DNA of 14,045 nucleotides from NCBI GenBank assembly GCA_900555975.1, contig USNI01000007.1:1-14045 (forward strand). The letters are read 5' to 3'. Positions 6,866-14,017 of the stretch are shown here, in pieces. Under the pieces are notes generated by a model, which ran no database searches, had not been told where the DNA came from, and saw only the letters and a list, made by a program, of their open reading frames with translations. The DNA is from an uncultured Desulfovibrio sp. (lineage in GTDB: Bacteria > Desulfobacterota > Desulfovibrionia > Desulfovibrionales > Desulfovibrionaceae). Each line of letters begins with the position of its first letter. Position 1 is the stretch's first letter. Both the position numbers and the translations under genes were made by a program.

Positions 6866-9085
6866 TTATTTCATGAACAGCATTTCCTGATAGCTGGGCA
6901 GAGGCCAGAGATCGTCGGCAACCATGGTTTCCAGACGGTCAGCCCAGTGACGCAGTGCTTCCATGGCGGGAAGCACGGAATGGAGACATGCCTGGGCGCT
7001 GGAGAGCAGATGTTCCTCTTCCGGCGTCCAGTCGAGTTCCGCCGCACGTTCTTCCAGCGAGCGGAGCGAGGCCTCGAAGCCGGCGATGACGTCGGAGAGT
7101 TCCTTCAGGGCGTCCGTACCTGCGGGGACGCCCAGGGCGGAGCAGGAGGAAATCGAGGAGGCCAGTTCCTGACGATAGCGCACGGCGGCGGGATATATCT
7201 GAGTGCGTGCCATGCGGATGGCAAGGCTGCATTCGGTGTGCACGGTCTTGATGTACTGTTCGAGCTGGATGTCTTCGCGTGCCTTGAGTTCCTGACGGGA
7301 GAAGACCTGATAGCGTTCGCAAAGCTCCACCACTTCCGGCGAGGAGAAGACGGGAACGGCGTCGGGCGTGGCCGGATAGTTGGGCAGACCGCGGCGTTCG
7401 GCTTCTCTCTGCCAGATCTCGGAGTAGCCGTTGCCGTTGAAGATGACGGCGCTGTTTTCCTCCATCACGTTCTCGATGAACTTCTGCACGGCCTCGCCCA
7501 GAGTGAGCTTGTCGCCCTGCATGGCGTTTTCCAGGAACGTGGCGGCATAGTCCAGAGATTCGGCCATCATGGTGTTGAGTACCACAAGAGAGTCCGCGGC
7601 GGACATGGAGGAGCCGAGCGCCCGGAACTCGAAGCGGTTGCCCACGAAGGCGAAGGGACTGGTGCGGTTGCGGTCGCCGGGATCGGCGGGGAGCGGCGGA
7701 AGCGTGTCCACGCCCACGTTCATCATGCGCTTGCCTGCGGAGCCGACCACATGGCCCACACGGAACTGCTCCAGAACGTCGGTGAGCTGATCGCCGAGGA
7801 ACAGGGACATGATGGCCGGCGGGGCCTCGTTGGCACCGAGACGACGGTCGTTGGACGCGGAACTGACCACGGCGCGCAGGAAGCCTGCGTGGCGGTGCAG
7901 GGCGCGGATGACGGAGCACAGGAACACGAGGAACTGGGCGTTCTCATGGGGATTGTCGCCGGGAGCGAAGAGATTGCCCACTTCCGGGCTGCCGATGGAA
8001 TAGTTGAGATGCTTGCCCGAACCGTTGATGCAGTCGAAGGGCTTCTCGTGCAGCAGGCAGGACATGCCGTGACGGCGGGCGGTCTTGCGCAGCACGGTCA
8101 TGATGAGCTGGTTGTGATCGCAGGCAAGATTGCCGGATTCGAAGGTGGGAGCGATTTCATACTGGCTGGGAGCCACCTCGTTGTGGCGTGTCTTCACCGG
8201 AATGCCCAGCCGGTAGAGCTGCCGCTCCACGTCGGCCATGAAGCCGAGCACGCGGCTCGGAATGACGCCGTAGTACTGATCCTCGAATTCCTGTCCCTTG
8301 GGGGGACGGGCACCGTACAGGGCGCGTCCTGCGATGAGGAGGTCGGGTCTTGCGGAAACGAAGGTGCCGTCGATGAGGAAATATTCCTGTTCAAGCCCGC
8401 CGTTGGAGGTGATGGGCATGGTCGGATTCACGCCGAACAGGCGCAGTACGCGGGCGGCCTGCTGATTCAGCGCCTGGCCGGAACGCAGAATGGGCGTCTT
8501 CTTGTCGAGGGCGATGCCGGTCCAGGAAAGAAACACCGTGGGAATGCAGAGCACCATGCCGGCCGGGCTTTCCATGAGATAGGCGGGGCTTGTGACGTCC
8601 CAGGCGGTATAGCCGCGTGCCTCGAAGGTGGAACGAAGTCCGCCGGAGGGGAAGCTGGAGCCGTCGGCTTCACCCTGCACAAGAGCGCTGCCGCTGAACT
8701 GGGCCAGCGCACCACCCCTGCCGTCGGGGTCCAGGAAACTGTCGTGCTTTTCCGCCGTAAGGCCGGTGAGAGGATAGAAGACGTGGGTGTAGTGATCCGC
8801 ACCGCGTTCCATGGCCCAGGACTTCATGGCATTGGCCACCACGTCGGCCACGGCCGGGTCGAGACGACGGCCGAGATCAATGGTGGTGCGCAGCGACTTG
8901 TACACGGCCTTTGGCAGATAGCGCCGCATGGCCTTGTCGTCAAAGACGTTGCATCCGTAATATTCGGTGGGATCGGTACGGCCTTCGTCCGCGACGGGAC
9001 GGCCTCCCGCAATGTATTCCGCATCATGACGCCGCGTGGCGACGGAAAGAACGGCATGACTGCGGCTGGCATTGGCAGAACTCAT
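6866..9085 (-). CDS. glnN: Glutamine synthetase type III
   Basis: GSIII makes glutamine from glutamate, ammonia and ATP as a large homo-oligomer. The 739-aa length fits GSIII and is far longer than GSI or GSII (about 350-470 aa). The GSIII signatures are present: [15 protein letters not shown] (302-316), [16 protein letters not shown] (344-359) and [20 protein letters not shown] (471-490). [10 protein letters not shown] (41-50) and [18 protein letters not shown] (415-432) also match. The C-terminal part is helical and charged, as usual for the family. The ATG at 9085 is preceded by AAGGAG at a 5-base spacing. The leader between the FKBP gene and this start holds two hairpins and an 8-U run that ends one base before the SD, suggesting control by attenuation. 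purD follows after 11 bases. Confidence 0.96.
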   Translation of the reverse strand: MSSANASRSHAVLSVATRRHDAEYIAGGRPVADEGRTDPTEYYGCNVFDDKAMRRYLPKAVYKSLRTTIDLGRRLDPAVADVVANAMKSWAMERGADHYTHVFYPLTGLTAEKHDSFLDPDGRGGALAQFSGSALVQGEADGSSFPSGGLRSTFEARGYTAWDVTSPAYLMESPAGMVLCIPTVFLSWTGIALDKKTPILRSGQALNQQAARVLRLFGVNPTMPITSNGGLEQEYFLIDGTFVSARPDLLIAGRALYGARPPKGQEFEDQYYGVIPSRVLGFMADVERQLYRLGIPVKTRHNEVAPSQYEIAPTFESGNLACDHNQLIMTVLRKTARRHGMSCLLHEKPFDCINGSGKHLNYSIGSPEVGNLFAPGDNPHENAQFLVFLCSVIRALHRHAGFLRAVVSSASNDRRLGANEAPPAIMSLFLGDQLTDVLEQFRVGHVVGSAGKRMMNVGVDTLPPLPADPGDRNRTSPFAFVGNRFEFRALGSSMSAADSLVVLNTMMAESLDYAATFLENAMQGDKLTLGEAVQKFIENVMEENSAVIFNGNGYSEIWQREAERRGLPNYPATPDAVPVFSSPEVVELCERYQVFSRQELKAREDIQLEQYIKTVHTECSLAIRMARTQIYPAAVRYRQELASSISSCSALGVPAGTDALKELSDVIAGFEASLRSLEERAAELDWTPEEEHLLSSAQACLHSVLPAMEALRHWADRLETMVADDLWPLPSYQEMLFMK

Positions 9086-9097
9086 GCGAACTCCTTG

Positions 9098-9158
9098 AAA
9101 AAAAAGAGGATCGGCCCGCCGACGGCGGGTCTTTGATTCGAAAGGGGGCCTGCGGCCC
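9098..9158 (-). promoter_or_regulatory. Tandem hairpins with U-tract ahead of glnN: terminator or attenuator
   Basis: On the minus strand, four bases after the FKBP stop, GGGCC-GCA-GGCCC forms hairpin 1 (9146-9158). It is followed by CCCGCC-GTC-GGCGGG (9115-9129, hairpin 2) and a run of eight U (9098-9105). Seven to nine bases separate stem 2 from the U-run, unless an outer AAAGA/UCUUU pairing (9130-9134 with nearby U residues) closes the gap. The 3' arm of hairpin 1 (GGCCC) could also pair with GGGCC in the 3' side of hairpin 2, making the two folds mutually exclusive. The U-run touches the glnN SD. This may be simply the FKBP terminator, or a regulated leader for glnN. Confidence 0.5.
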
Positions 9159-9161
9159 GTA

Positions 9162-9584
9162 TCAGTCTATGGATACCACTTCCAGCGCGAAGGTGAGGTC
9201 CTTGCCGGCCATGGGATGATTGGCGTCCAGAACGATGTGCGAGTCCGTCACCTTGTCGATGGTGACTTCCAGCTCTCCCTGATCGGTGGAGACGTGAAGC
9301 ATCATGCCGACCTGCGGCTTGATGGAGGGCGGCACCTGTTCCAGCGGAACGGAAAAGAGCAGTTGTTCCTGTCTGTCGCCGTAGGCTTCCGCCGCAGGGA
9401 TGGTCACGGAGAACCTGTCGCCGACTTCGTGACCCGTCACGGCCTTGTCGAAACCGGGAATGACCTGTCCGGAGCCGACCTTGAAGCGCAGCGGATTGCC
9501 TTCGCGGGAACGGTCGAATTCGGAACCGTCGTTCAGAGTGCCAACATAATGGACAGAAACAGTGTCGCCGGGTTTAATGGGCAT
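9162..9584 (-). CDS. SlyD-like FKBP-type peptidyl-prolyl cis-trans isomerase
   Basis: A cytosolic 140-aa prolyl isomerase and chaperone of the SlyD/FklB-like FKBP group. It begins [19 protein letters not shown] (2-20), then shows EFDRS (22-26), [16 protein letters not shown] (36-51) and the flap region [14 protein letters not shown] (67-80), where SlyD proteins carry the insert-in-flap chaperone domain (about 75-125), ending TFALEVVSI. It lacks the His/Cys-rich metal-binding tail of E. coli SlyD, so a nickel role is not indicated. The frame extends upstream to 9737, but the ATG at 9584 starts the conserved domain and has AGAGG upstream; the extra 51 residues lie in the divergent promoter region. 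It is transcribed away from the atp operon. Confidence 0.93.
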   Translation of the reverse strand: MPIKPGDTVSVHYVGTLNDGSEFDRSREGNPLRFKVGSGQVIPGFDKAVTGHEVGDRFSVTIPAAEAYGDRQEQLLFSVPLEQVPPSIKPQVGMMLHVSTDQGELEVTIDKVTDSHIVLDANHPMAGKDLTFALEVVSID

Positions 9585-9662
9585 GGGAACCTCTGTGGAA
9601 GAGTGTTGATGGTTGAGGGACCGATGGGCCGTGCGATCCCGCCCGGAAGGGAGGGGAGGCAA

Positions 9663-9678
9663 CGGAAAGGGCTTTCCG
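9663..9678. promoter_or_regulatory. Inverted repeat beside the putative atp promoter
   Basis: CGGAAAG-GG-CTTTCCG: perfect 7-base arms with a 2-base centre, in the divergent region between the FKBP gene and atpZ. It sits one base from a TTGACG -35-like hexamer at 9680. Position and symmetry suit an operator. It does not resemble the TTGTnA...TnACAA type of Rex site, so the cognate regulator is unknown. Confidence 0.4.
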
Positions 9679-9679
9679 A

Positions 9680-9744
9680 TTGACGGCATCGGCACAGAAC
9701 GATACCTAACACAGACATTGACCAACTCCAAGAGCATTTATATG
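9680..9744 (+). promoter_or_regulatory. Candidate sigma-70 promoter region of the atp operon
   Basis: Two -35-like hexamers lie upstream of atpZ. TTGACG (9680-9685, 5/6) is followed by weak -10 candidates near GATACCTA (9701-9708). TTGACC (9718-9723, 5/6) is followed after 15 bases by TATATG (9739-9744, 4/6), but a start there would leave almost no leader before the SD. The first is better placed. Neither is a consensus promoter. Confidence 0.35.
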
Positions 9745-9759
9745 GATGGGGGTCTGCAG

Positions 9760-10293
9760 ATGACGCAGGAACAGAAAGGCGACAGACAACCGGGACAGAT
9801 CAGTCTTCTCGGAACGGCCAGCACCATGGGGCTGCATATGGTGTCCGGACCCGTCGTTGGCGGCGTCCTCGGGTGGCTGGTGGACAAGTGGCTTGACACG
9901 TGGCCCGCAGGCGCGGCCGTGGGACTTCTTCTCGGTCTGGCCGCAGGCTTTCGCAACGTATGGATAGATGCCCGTTATCTGGCCAGAAGCAACGCCGCCC
10001 GCGACGCCGCGGAAAAGGCCCGCAGGGATGCCGGGCAGCAGGAGAGAGAAAGGCAGCGTCGGCAGAGTCCGTCGGCGCCCGATCCTGCGCGCGCCGCGCT
10101 GATTCCCGATTCCGCAGCTTCTCTGACCGAAGCGGAAGGCAAAGCCGAAAGAAGTGATGATCTGACGGCTTCCATCCTTGCGGGAACGGCGGACCCTTCC
10201 GAAAGGGACCTCGATGCCCTTGATGAAACGCTGGAAGCCATACGTCGGGAGCTGAAGGATGAGGGCAGGAACGGAAAACAGGAACAAGAATGA
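9760..10293 (+). CDS. atpZ: AtpZ/AtpI-family protein (F0F1 ATP synthase gene 1), extended C-terminus
   Basis: A small membrane protein of the AtpZ family (PF09527-like), the first gene of many F0 operons, thought to help F0 assembly or Mg/Ca supply. The conserved core is residues 20-70: transmembrane segment 1 (about 21-41, MGLHMVSGPVVGGVLGWLVD), the LDKWLDT-like turn, and transmembrane segment 2 (about 50-68) ending GLAAGFRNVW. After that the protein has an unusual tail of about 107 residues (71-177), rich in Arg, Ala, Glu and Asp, with no hydrophobic segment. I chose the ATG at 9760, with GGGGG at 9748-9752 as a weak SD; an in-frame ATG at 9742 is possible. Its stop overlaps the atpI start (ATGA), so the two are translationally coupled. 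Confidence 0.85.
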   Translation: MTQEQKGDRQPGQISLLGTASTMGLHMVSGPVVGGVLGWLVDKWLDTWPAGAAVGLLLGLAAGFRNVWIDARYLARSNAARDAAEKARRDAGQQERERQRRQSPSAPDPARAALIPDSAASLTEAEGKAERSDDLTASILAGTADPSERDLDALDETLEAIRRELKDEGRNGKQEQE

Positions 10294-10724
10294 GCATAAT
10301 TGAACAAGCGGACCGCTTCTTCTGGAGACATGGTTTCATCCATGCTCCTCTCCGCCGGGCGGCAAGAAATCTTTTTTTCTTTTCCCTGATGCTTCTCATG
10401 GCGGGTCTCGCGGCTCTTTTCTGGGAAACGTTTCTTTTCTGGACTGCCGTCATGTCCATGCTATCCTTCTGGAATTTTTATACTCTTGCTCTTTTTATCC
10501 AGCAGGCTCTTCCCTCTTCCATGCCGGAAGAGGACAAACTCGGAGCCGGTCGGGCGCGTCTTGTGAAAAAAGGTTTGCTCATAAGATCGCAATTGAGGCT
10601 TTTCATTACCGGAATTTTCGTGTATACAGCATTAGTGTTTTTTCAGGCGAGTCCGGTTGCCCTTGCGGCCGGTCTTTCCACGGCAATGATAATCATTCCG
10701 GTCTCTCTGATTTTCCGGGGTTGA
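10290..10724 (+). CDS. atpI: ATP synthase subunit I (AtpI)
   Basis: AtpI is a small membrane protein of the ATP synthase operon that assists c-ring assembly in several bacteria. The 144-aa protein has four hydrophobic segments in two hairpins: about 28-45, 49-71, 104-119 and 122-141, separated by a charged cytoplasmic loop (77-103). No catalytic residues are expected. The assignment rests on topology, size and its position between atpZ and atpB; sequence in this family is poorly conserved, so position carries much of the weight. The ATG overlaps the atpZ stop by four bases, and atpB starts 28 bases downstream. Confidence 0.82.
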   Translation: MSIIEQADRFFWRHGFIHAPLRRAARNLFFFSLMLLMAGLAALFWETFLFWTAVMSMLSFWNFYTLALFIQQALPSSMPEEDKLGAGRARLVKKGLLIRSQLRLFITGIFVYTALVFFQASPVALAAGLSTAMIIIPVSLIFRG

Positions 10725-10752
10725 ACACGCCTGGCACATACAGGAGGATTCC

Positions 10753-11478
10753 ATGGCTGCATCTGGACTGGCTCACCCGCTTCTTCTGTCGACCATTTTT
10801 CATATGGATCAGATCACGGTCGCGGGCATGACCATTGAAACCAAGTATGTGTTTTTCACCTGGCTCGGCATGGCCATCCTGCTTGTTGCCGGCATCGTGC
10901 TGCGCAAAAACATCAGCCTCGTGCCCGGCAAGTTCCAGCTCTTCTTCGAGGCGCTCGTGGACGGACTGGAGAAATTCGTGCTCAACAACCTCGGTGAGGA
11001 GAAGGGACGGCGTTTTGTTCCCCTTCTTGCGTCCATCTTCATTTATGTGCTTACCATGAATCTGCTGGGTCTCGTGCCCGGCTGCGATGCTCCCACCGCC
11101 AATCTGAACACCACCATTTCCATCGCTCTGTGCGTGTTCATCTATTACAACTATGTGGGTATCCGTACCTGGGGCTTCGGGTACATCCATCACTTCACCG
11201 GTTCCAGCAAGCCGCTGATTCCGCTGATGTTCCCCATCGAGATCATTTCTCATCTCGCCCGTCCGCTTTCCATGTCTCTCCGTCTCTTCGGCAACATCTT
11301 CGCCGAAGAAATGACGCTCATCATCTTTTTCGGCTTCGGCGCCAGCATCTATGTCGGCGTGCTGCTCGGCACGGTTCCGATGTATTTCCTGTTCCTGCTC
11401 GGCAAGGTGCTTCAGGCCTTCATCCTGTTCATCCTGTCCATGATCTACATCCAGGGATCCGTGGAGCACGCCCACTAA
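10753..11478 (+). CDS. atpB: F0F1 ATP synthase subunit a
   Basis: Subunit a forms the two ion half-channels of F0 and works against the c-ring. The 241-aa protein has the family layout: an N-terminal segment with MDQITVAG, transmembrane helices near 33-50, 88-108, 119-137, 157-175, 185-205 and 212-234, and the diagnostic IEIISHLARPLSMSLRLFGN (162-181). Arg177 corresponds to the essential E. coli aArg210. Glu186 and Gln221 (VLQAFIL) correspond to aGlu219 and aGln252. The position of E. coli Gly218 is Glu185 here (AEE instead of AGE). The start at 10753 has a strong AGGAGG SD. atpE follows after 65 bases. Confidence 0.97.
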   Translation: MAASGLAHPLLLSTIFHMDQITVAGMTIETKYVFFTWLGMAILLVAGIVLRKNISLVPGKFQLFFEALVDGLEKFVLNNLGEEKGRRFVPLLASIFIYVLTMNLLGLVPGCDAPTANLNTTISIALCVFIYYNYVGIRTWGFGYIHHFTGSSKPLIPLMFPIEIISHLARPLSMSLRLFGNIFAEEMTLIIFFGFGASIYVGVLLGTVPMYFLFLLGKVLQAFILFILSMIYIQGSVEHAH

Positions 11479-11531
11479 GCCGACCTGACATCGGGGGAAT
11501 GGCCTTTCGGCCTCAACACTCATAATTGTAA

Positions 11532-11861
<330 letters not shown>

Positions 11862-11872
11862 TTGCATTTATC

Positions 11873-11910
11873 GGGCGGGAAGGATATATTTCTTTCCGCC
11901 CCTATTCTTT
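11873..11910 (+). terminator. Intrinsic terminator between atpE and rex
   Basis: A 12-bp stem GGGCGGGAAGGA / TTCTTTCCGCCC (two G-T pairs, loop TATAT), followed by the U-rich CTATTCTTTTAA. It lies 11 bases past the atpE stop, and the rex ATG is only 16 bases after it, so rex would be read mainly by leak-through from the atp operon or from a promoter overlapping this element. Confidence 0.75.
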
Positions 11911-11925
11911 TAACCGGCCAAGACG

Positions 11926-12570
11926 ATGAACCAGACTCCCAAATACGAACATATTCCTCGCGCTACCATTCAGCGGCTCGCCACCTATCTCCAGGTTCTT
12001 GAAGCCATGGACAAGGATGGCGTTCAGGTTATTTCTTCCGAACCCCTGTCCCGGGCTTGCGACGTCAATGCCTCCCAGGTTCGTAAGGATCTCGCCTACT
12101 TCGGCGAATTCGGCGTTCGCGGTGTGGGGTATTATGTCTCCTATTTGCTGGAAGTCATCAAGGCCTGTCTCAATGCCAACCGTGAATGGCGTGCCGCGCT
12201 GGTCGGCGTAGGCAACATGGGCAGGGCGCTGCTCAACTATCAGGAATTCCGCCGTCACGGATTCACCATCGTGGGGGCTTTTGACTGCGATCCCTTCAAG
12301 ATCGGTGAGAAGCTCTACGGCCTTGAGGTGTACTGCACCAAGACCCTTATGGAAAAGGTGCCCGAACTCGGCATCGAGATCGGCATCATCACCGTGCCGC
12401 CGGAACGTGCCCAGCGTGCGGCCACGCAGCTTGTGGACGCCGGCATCAAGGGCATTCTCAACTACTCGGCCGCCCGCATCACCGTACCGGATCATGTGTT
12501 CGTGGAATACGTCAACTTCTTCCATCAGATTTATTCCCTGACATTCAATATCTCCACCAAGCAGCGCTGA
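11926..12570 (+). CDS. rex: Redox-sensing transcriptional repressor Rex
   Basis: Rex is a homodimeric repressor that binds DNA when NAD+ is high and releases it on binding NADH; in anaerobes it controls energy metabolism. The 214-aa protein has the N-terminal winged helix (about 1-80) with PRATIQRLATYLQVL (11-25) and the recognition part VNASQVRKDLAYFGEFGVRG (47-66). The Rossmann domain carries GVGNMGRALLNY (94-105), acidic FDCDP (119-123), ITVPPERAQ (155-163) and GIKGILNYS (173-181), ending with the domain-swapped C-terminal helix. All key motifs are intact. The ATG at 11926 has only a poor SD (AAGACG context), directly downstream of the atpE terminator, suggesting low expression. No canonical Rex operator was seen nearby. 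Confidence 0.97.
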   Translation: MNQTPKYEHIPRATIQRLATYLQVLEAMDKDGVQVISSEPLSRACDVNASQVRKDLAYFGEFGVRGVGYYVSYLLEVIKACLNANREWRAALVGVGNMGRALLNYQEFRRHGFTIVGAFDCDPFKIGEKLYGLEVYCTKTLMEKVPELGIEIGIITVPPERAQRAATQLVDAGIKGILNYSAARITVPDHVFVEYVNFFHQIYSLTFNISTKQR

Positions 12571-12593
12571 TCTTTCTGCCCCGTCATATGTTT

Positions 12594-12632
12594 ATCCGCC
12601 GGAAGCTCTTCGGAAGCTCCGGCGGATTTTTT
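12594..12632 (+). terminator. Strong intrinsic terminator after rex
   Basis: ATCCGCCGGA / TCCGGCGGAT (10 bp) encloses a smaller stem capped by a C(UUCG)G tetraloop, followed by TTTTTT (12627-12632). It lies 23 bases past the rex stop. A textbook Rho-independent terminator. Confidence 0.92.
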
Positions 12633-12995
12633 ATGCGTTTCTCACGACATCCGGAGACCGCGCGCCGGCAGTCTCCCGAACTGAGCGGATATGGTGACGT
12701 CCTTTTTCCGGTCGCTGCGCCTTTGAGTCGTCGTCTGCGGGAAGAGAATCCAAAAAGCGTGGAAAAGTTTCCGGGACGGCAGACGGAAAAGTGTTCGCAT
12801 GCCATCCTACGGAAAAGGATCTTCCGTCCGGTGCTCAACCGCGACCGCCGGGGAGAAACAGCCAGAGAAGAAGTTTCGGGGATTCTTTTTTTGTTTCGGG
12901 CTTTTCGGCAGGGCTTGCAGCATGAGGGTTTCGCTGAAGGCTCTTCTTCGCCCGGTCGGTAGAGCGCGGAACGCGGTCGCCGGATGTCGTTTGGG

Positions 12996-13024
12996 AAAGG
13001 TGTCTTTTCGGAAGACACTTTTTT
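12996..13024 (+). terminator. Orphan terminator-like hairpin
   Basis: An 11-bp stem AAAGGTGTCTT / AAGACACTTTT (one G-T pair) with a TTCGG loop and a T-run of six (13019-13024). It reads as a plus-strand intrinsic terminator although no gene ends just upstream, so it may close an unrecognised small transcript. Confidence 0.65.
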
Positions 13025-13065
13025 GAGCGGCACTTGGAGGGAAAAGCGGAAAATCATGAAGTATC

Positions 13066-13106
13066 ACTCCCCGCCGGCCATGAGAAAGAGTCCGCGGGAG
13101 TTTTTT
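13066..13106 (+). terminator. Second orphan terminator-like hairpin
   Basis: ACTCCC / GGGAGT with one bulged C and two further G-C pairs (13066-13074 with 13094-13101), a loop of about 19 bases, then TTTTTT (13101-13106). Weaker than the neighbouring hairpin because of the long loop. Confidence 0.4.
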
Positions 13107-13119
13107 CAGGTTGAGGCGG

Positions 13120-13139
13120 AAAGAGGGAAGCTCTTTTTT
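13120..13139 (+). terminator. Third orphan terminator-like hairpin
   Basis: AAAGAG-GGAAG-CTCTTT followed by three more T (to 13139) and another T-rich stretch (TGTGTTTTTTTC). The stem is short and AT-rich. It could be a weak terminator or chance in a purine-rich segment. Confidence 0.35.
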
Positions 13140-13211
13140 CTGTGTTTTTTTCTGAGAAGGAGAGCGTAAGTACGACTCTGCTGTCCGCTCTGACCGGGGT
13201 GGAGCCGCTTT

Positions 13212-13241
13212 TTTACTTTTTCTGCGAAGTTTGCCAATAAT
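13212..13241 (+). promoter_or_regulatory. Candidate promoter for zapB-zapA
   Basis: TTTACT (-35, 4/6) at 13212-13217, an 18-base spacer, then AATAAT (-10, 5/6) at 13236-13241. It lies after the last terminator-like hairpin and would start RNA near 13248, giving a leader of about 185 bases before the zapB-like ATG. No better promoter was seen in the region. Confidence 0.4.
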
Positions 13242-13247
13242 GGGCGC

Positions 13248-13435
13248 TCTATCTACTTGCTCATCCGGCCGCCATAGCTTATCAATAAGGAAAGAGCGCA
13301 GAAAGAAACATAGTCGTTCCATCCATGTTTCCGGTGCTCTTTCTGCAAGCAGGGCCGGTGGAAACCGGCGTGTAAAAAAATGCTCGGAACCGGTGCGGTC
13401 GGTATGCCGCCGGTTCTCAAGGAGATAGAAGAGTT
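13248..13435 (+). promoter_or_regulatory. Structured leader upstream of the zapB-like gene
   Basis: This stretch holds several hairpins: GCAGAAAG+AAACAT (13298-13311) pairing with ATGTTT (13325-13330) and CTTTCTGC (13339-13346); GCCGGT-GGAA-ACCGGC (13354-13369); and AACCGG..CGG / CCG-CCGGTT (13388-13415), which ends three bases before the AAGGAG SD (13419-13424). GCGCTCT (13244-13250) can also pair with AGAGCGC (13293-13299), competing with the first. No known riboswitch class is recognised. Confidence 0.4.
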
Positions 13436-13699
13436 ATGGAAAAGTTGGATCTGCTGGCTCAGCGTATCGATAGTCTCATTCAGGAACTGGATCGTCTCCG
13501 GGAGGAGAATCATCAGCTCCGCGAGGAAGGAAATCGTCTCCGTGAAGATCTGGAACTGGGGCAGATGGCCTCGGAAGAGCTTCAGGAACAGCTCAATCGT
13601 GAACGCAGCGTCCGTGACGAGACCTGCAACAGGGTCGATGCACTGATCAGTCGCATTCAGAGTACTTTGCCTGCCGCTGAACCGCAGCAGAACGGTTAA
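13436..13699 (+). CDS. ZapB-like coiled-coil cell-division protein
   Basis: An 87-aa acidic protein that is almost entirely coiled coil: heptad pattern from MEKLDLLAQRIDSLIQELDR (1-20), through the LREENHQLREEGNRLRED stretch (21-38), to about residue 76, then a Pro/Gln-rich tail. No transmembrane segment or enzyme motif. Size, coiled-coil character and position directly before zapA suggest the ZapB role of joining ZapA and FtsZ at the division site, but sequence identity in this group is low, so the assignment leans on context. The ATG has AAGGAG 11 bases upstream. zapA starts 15 bases after its stop, so the pair is an operon. Confidence 0.78.
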   Translation: MEKLDLLAQRIDSLIQELDRLREENHQLREEGNRLREDLELGQMASEELQEQLNRERSVRDETCNRVDALISRIQSTLPAAEPQQNG

Positions 13700-13714
13700 T
13701 GGCAGGCGGCCGCC

Positions 13715-13999
13715 ATGCACAGCTATCATCTTGATCTCTGCGACCTCCAGGTCGCATTCCGTACCGAAGCCGGTCCTGAACGGGTGGAACGTGCAAGACA
13801 GTACGTGGAAGAGAGATATGGCAGGGTAAAGGCGCAGGGCGGCCAGTTCGGCAGAGACAGGTTGCTGGTCATGCTGCTCATAAGCATGGCGGACGACCTG
13901 CTGGAACTGCAGGAGAGAAACAGTCGGGCGGATTCCAGACTGGATGAGCTTCTGCAGAACTTGAAGGAAAACACTCCGGAAGGGAGCGGTATGGAGTAA
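13715..13999 (+). CDS. zapA: Cell division protein ZapA
   Basis: ZapA binds and bundles FtsZ protofilaments at the division ring. The 94-aa length is typical. The N-terminal globular part (LDLCDLQVAFRTEAGPERV, 5-23) matches the beta-strand region that contacts FtsZ. Residues 24-47 give the VERARQYVEERYGRVKA helix, and LLVMLLISMADDLLELQERN (50-69) is the long dimerisation helix that continues as a coiled coil to the end. The start at 13715 has an AGGCGG element upstream. In many bacteria zapA is followed by 6S RNA; only 46 bases remain after the stop here, and they include a C10 run, so this cannot be tested. Confidence 0.85.
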   Translation: MHSYHLDLCDLQVAFRTEAGPERVERARQYVEERYGRVKAQGGQFGRDRLLVMLLISMADDLLELQERNSRADSRLDELLQNLKENTPEGSGME

Positions 14000-14017
14000 T
14001 CCGCTCAAAGGATTCAG

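Larger units (their letters stand above)
12633..13211. other. Long intergenic region without a convincing gene; terminator-rich
   Basis: About 580 bases between the rex terminator and the candidate zapB promoter. Open frames exist on both strands, but they are Arg/Ser-rich, run through terminators and lack SD sites, so I do not call them. The region is purine-rich on the plus strand. It holds a nested hairpin at 12782-12828 (GACGGAA / TTCCGTC enclosing ATCCT / AGGAT), two nearby copies of GTTTCGGG around a T-run at about 12874-12899, and three further plus-strand terminator-like structures listed separately. A small RNA ending at the 13000 hairpin is possible; no promoter for it is clear. Confidence 0.6.

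Noticed and set aside
6947..9136. 729-codon open frame on the plus strand
   Set aside because: Mirror of glutamine synthetase III and shows no domain of its own.
9585..9737. N-terminal extension of the FKBP protein
   Set aside because: Low-complexity residues from the divergent promoter region; the FKBP fold begins at the ATG at 9584.
9585..9759. Rex operator upstream of the atp operon
   Set aside because: Looked for a TTGTnA-N-TnACAA-type palindrome and found none; the only good palindrome has a different sequence.
12588..12962. Plus-strand 124-codon frame right after rex
   Set aside because: Its first codons form the rex terminator hairpin, so it would not be transcribed as a gene.
12584..13057. 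Minus-strand 157-codon frame and overlapping frames in the rex-zapB gap
   Set aside because: Runs through the rex terminator, is Arg/Ser-rich, lacks an SD and resembles no family I know.
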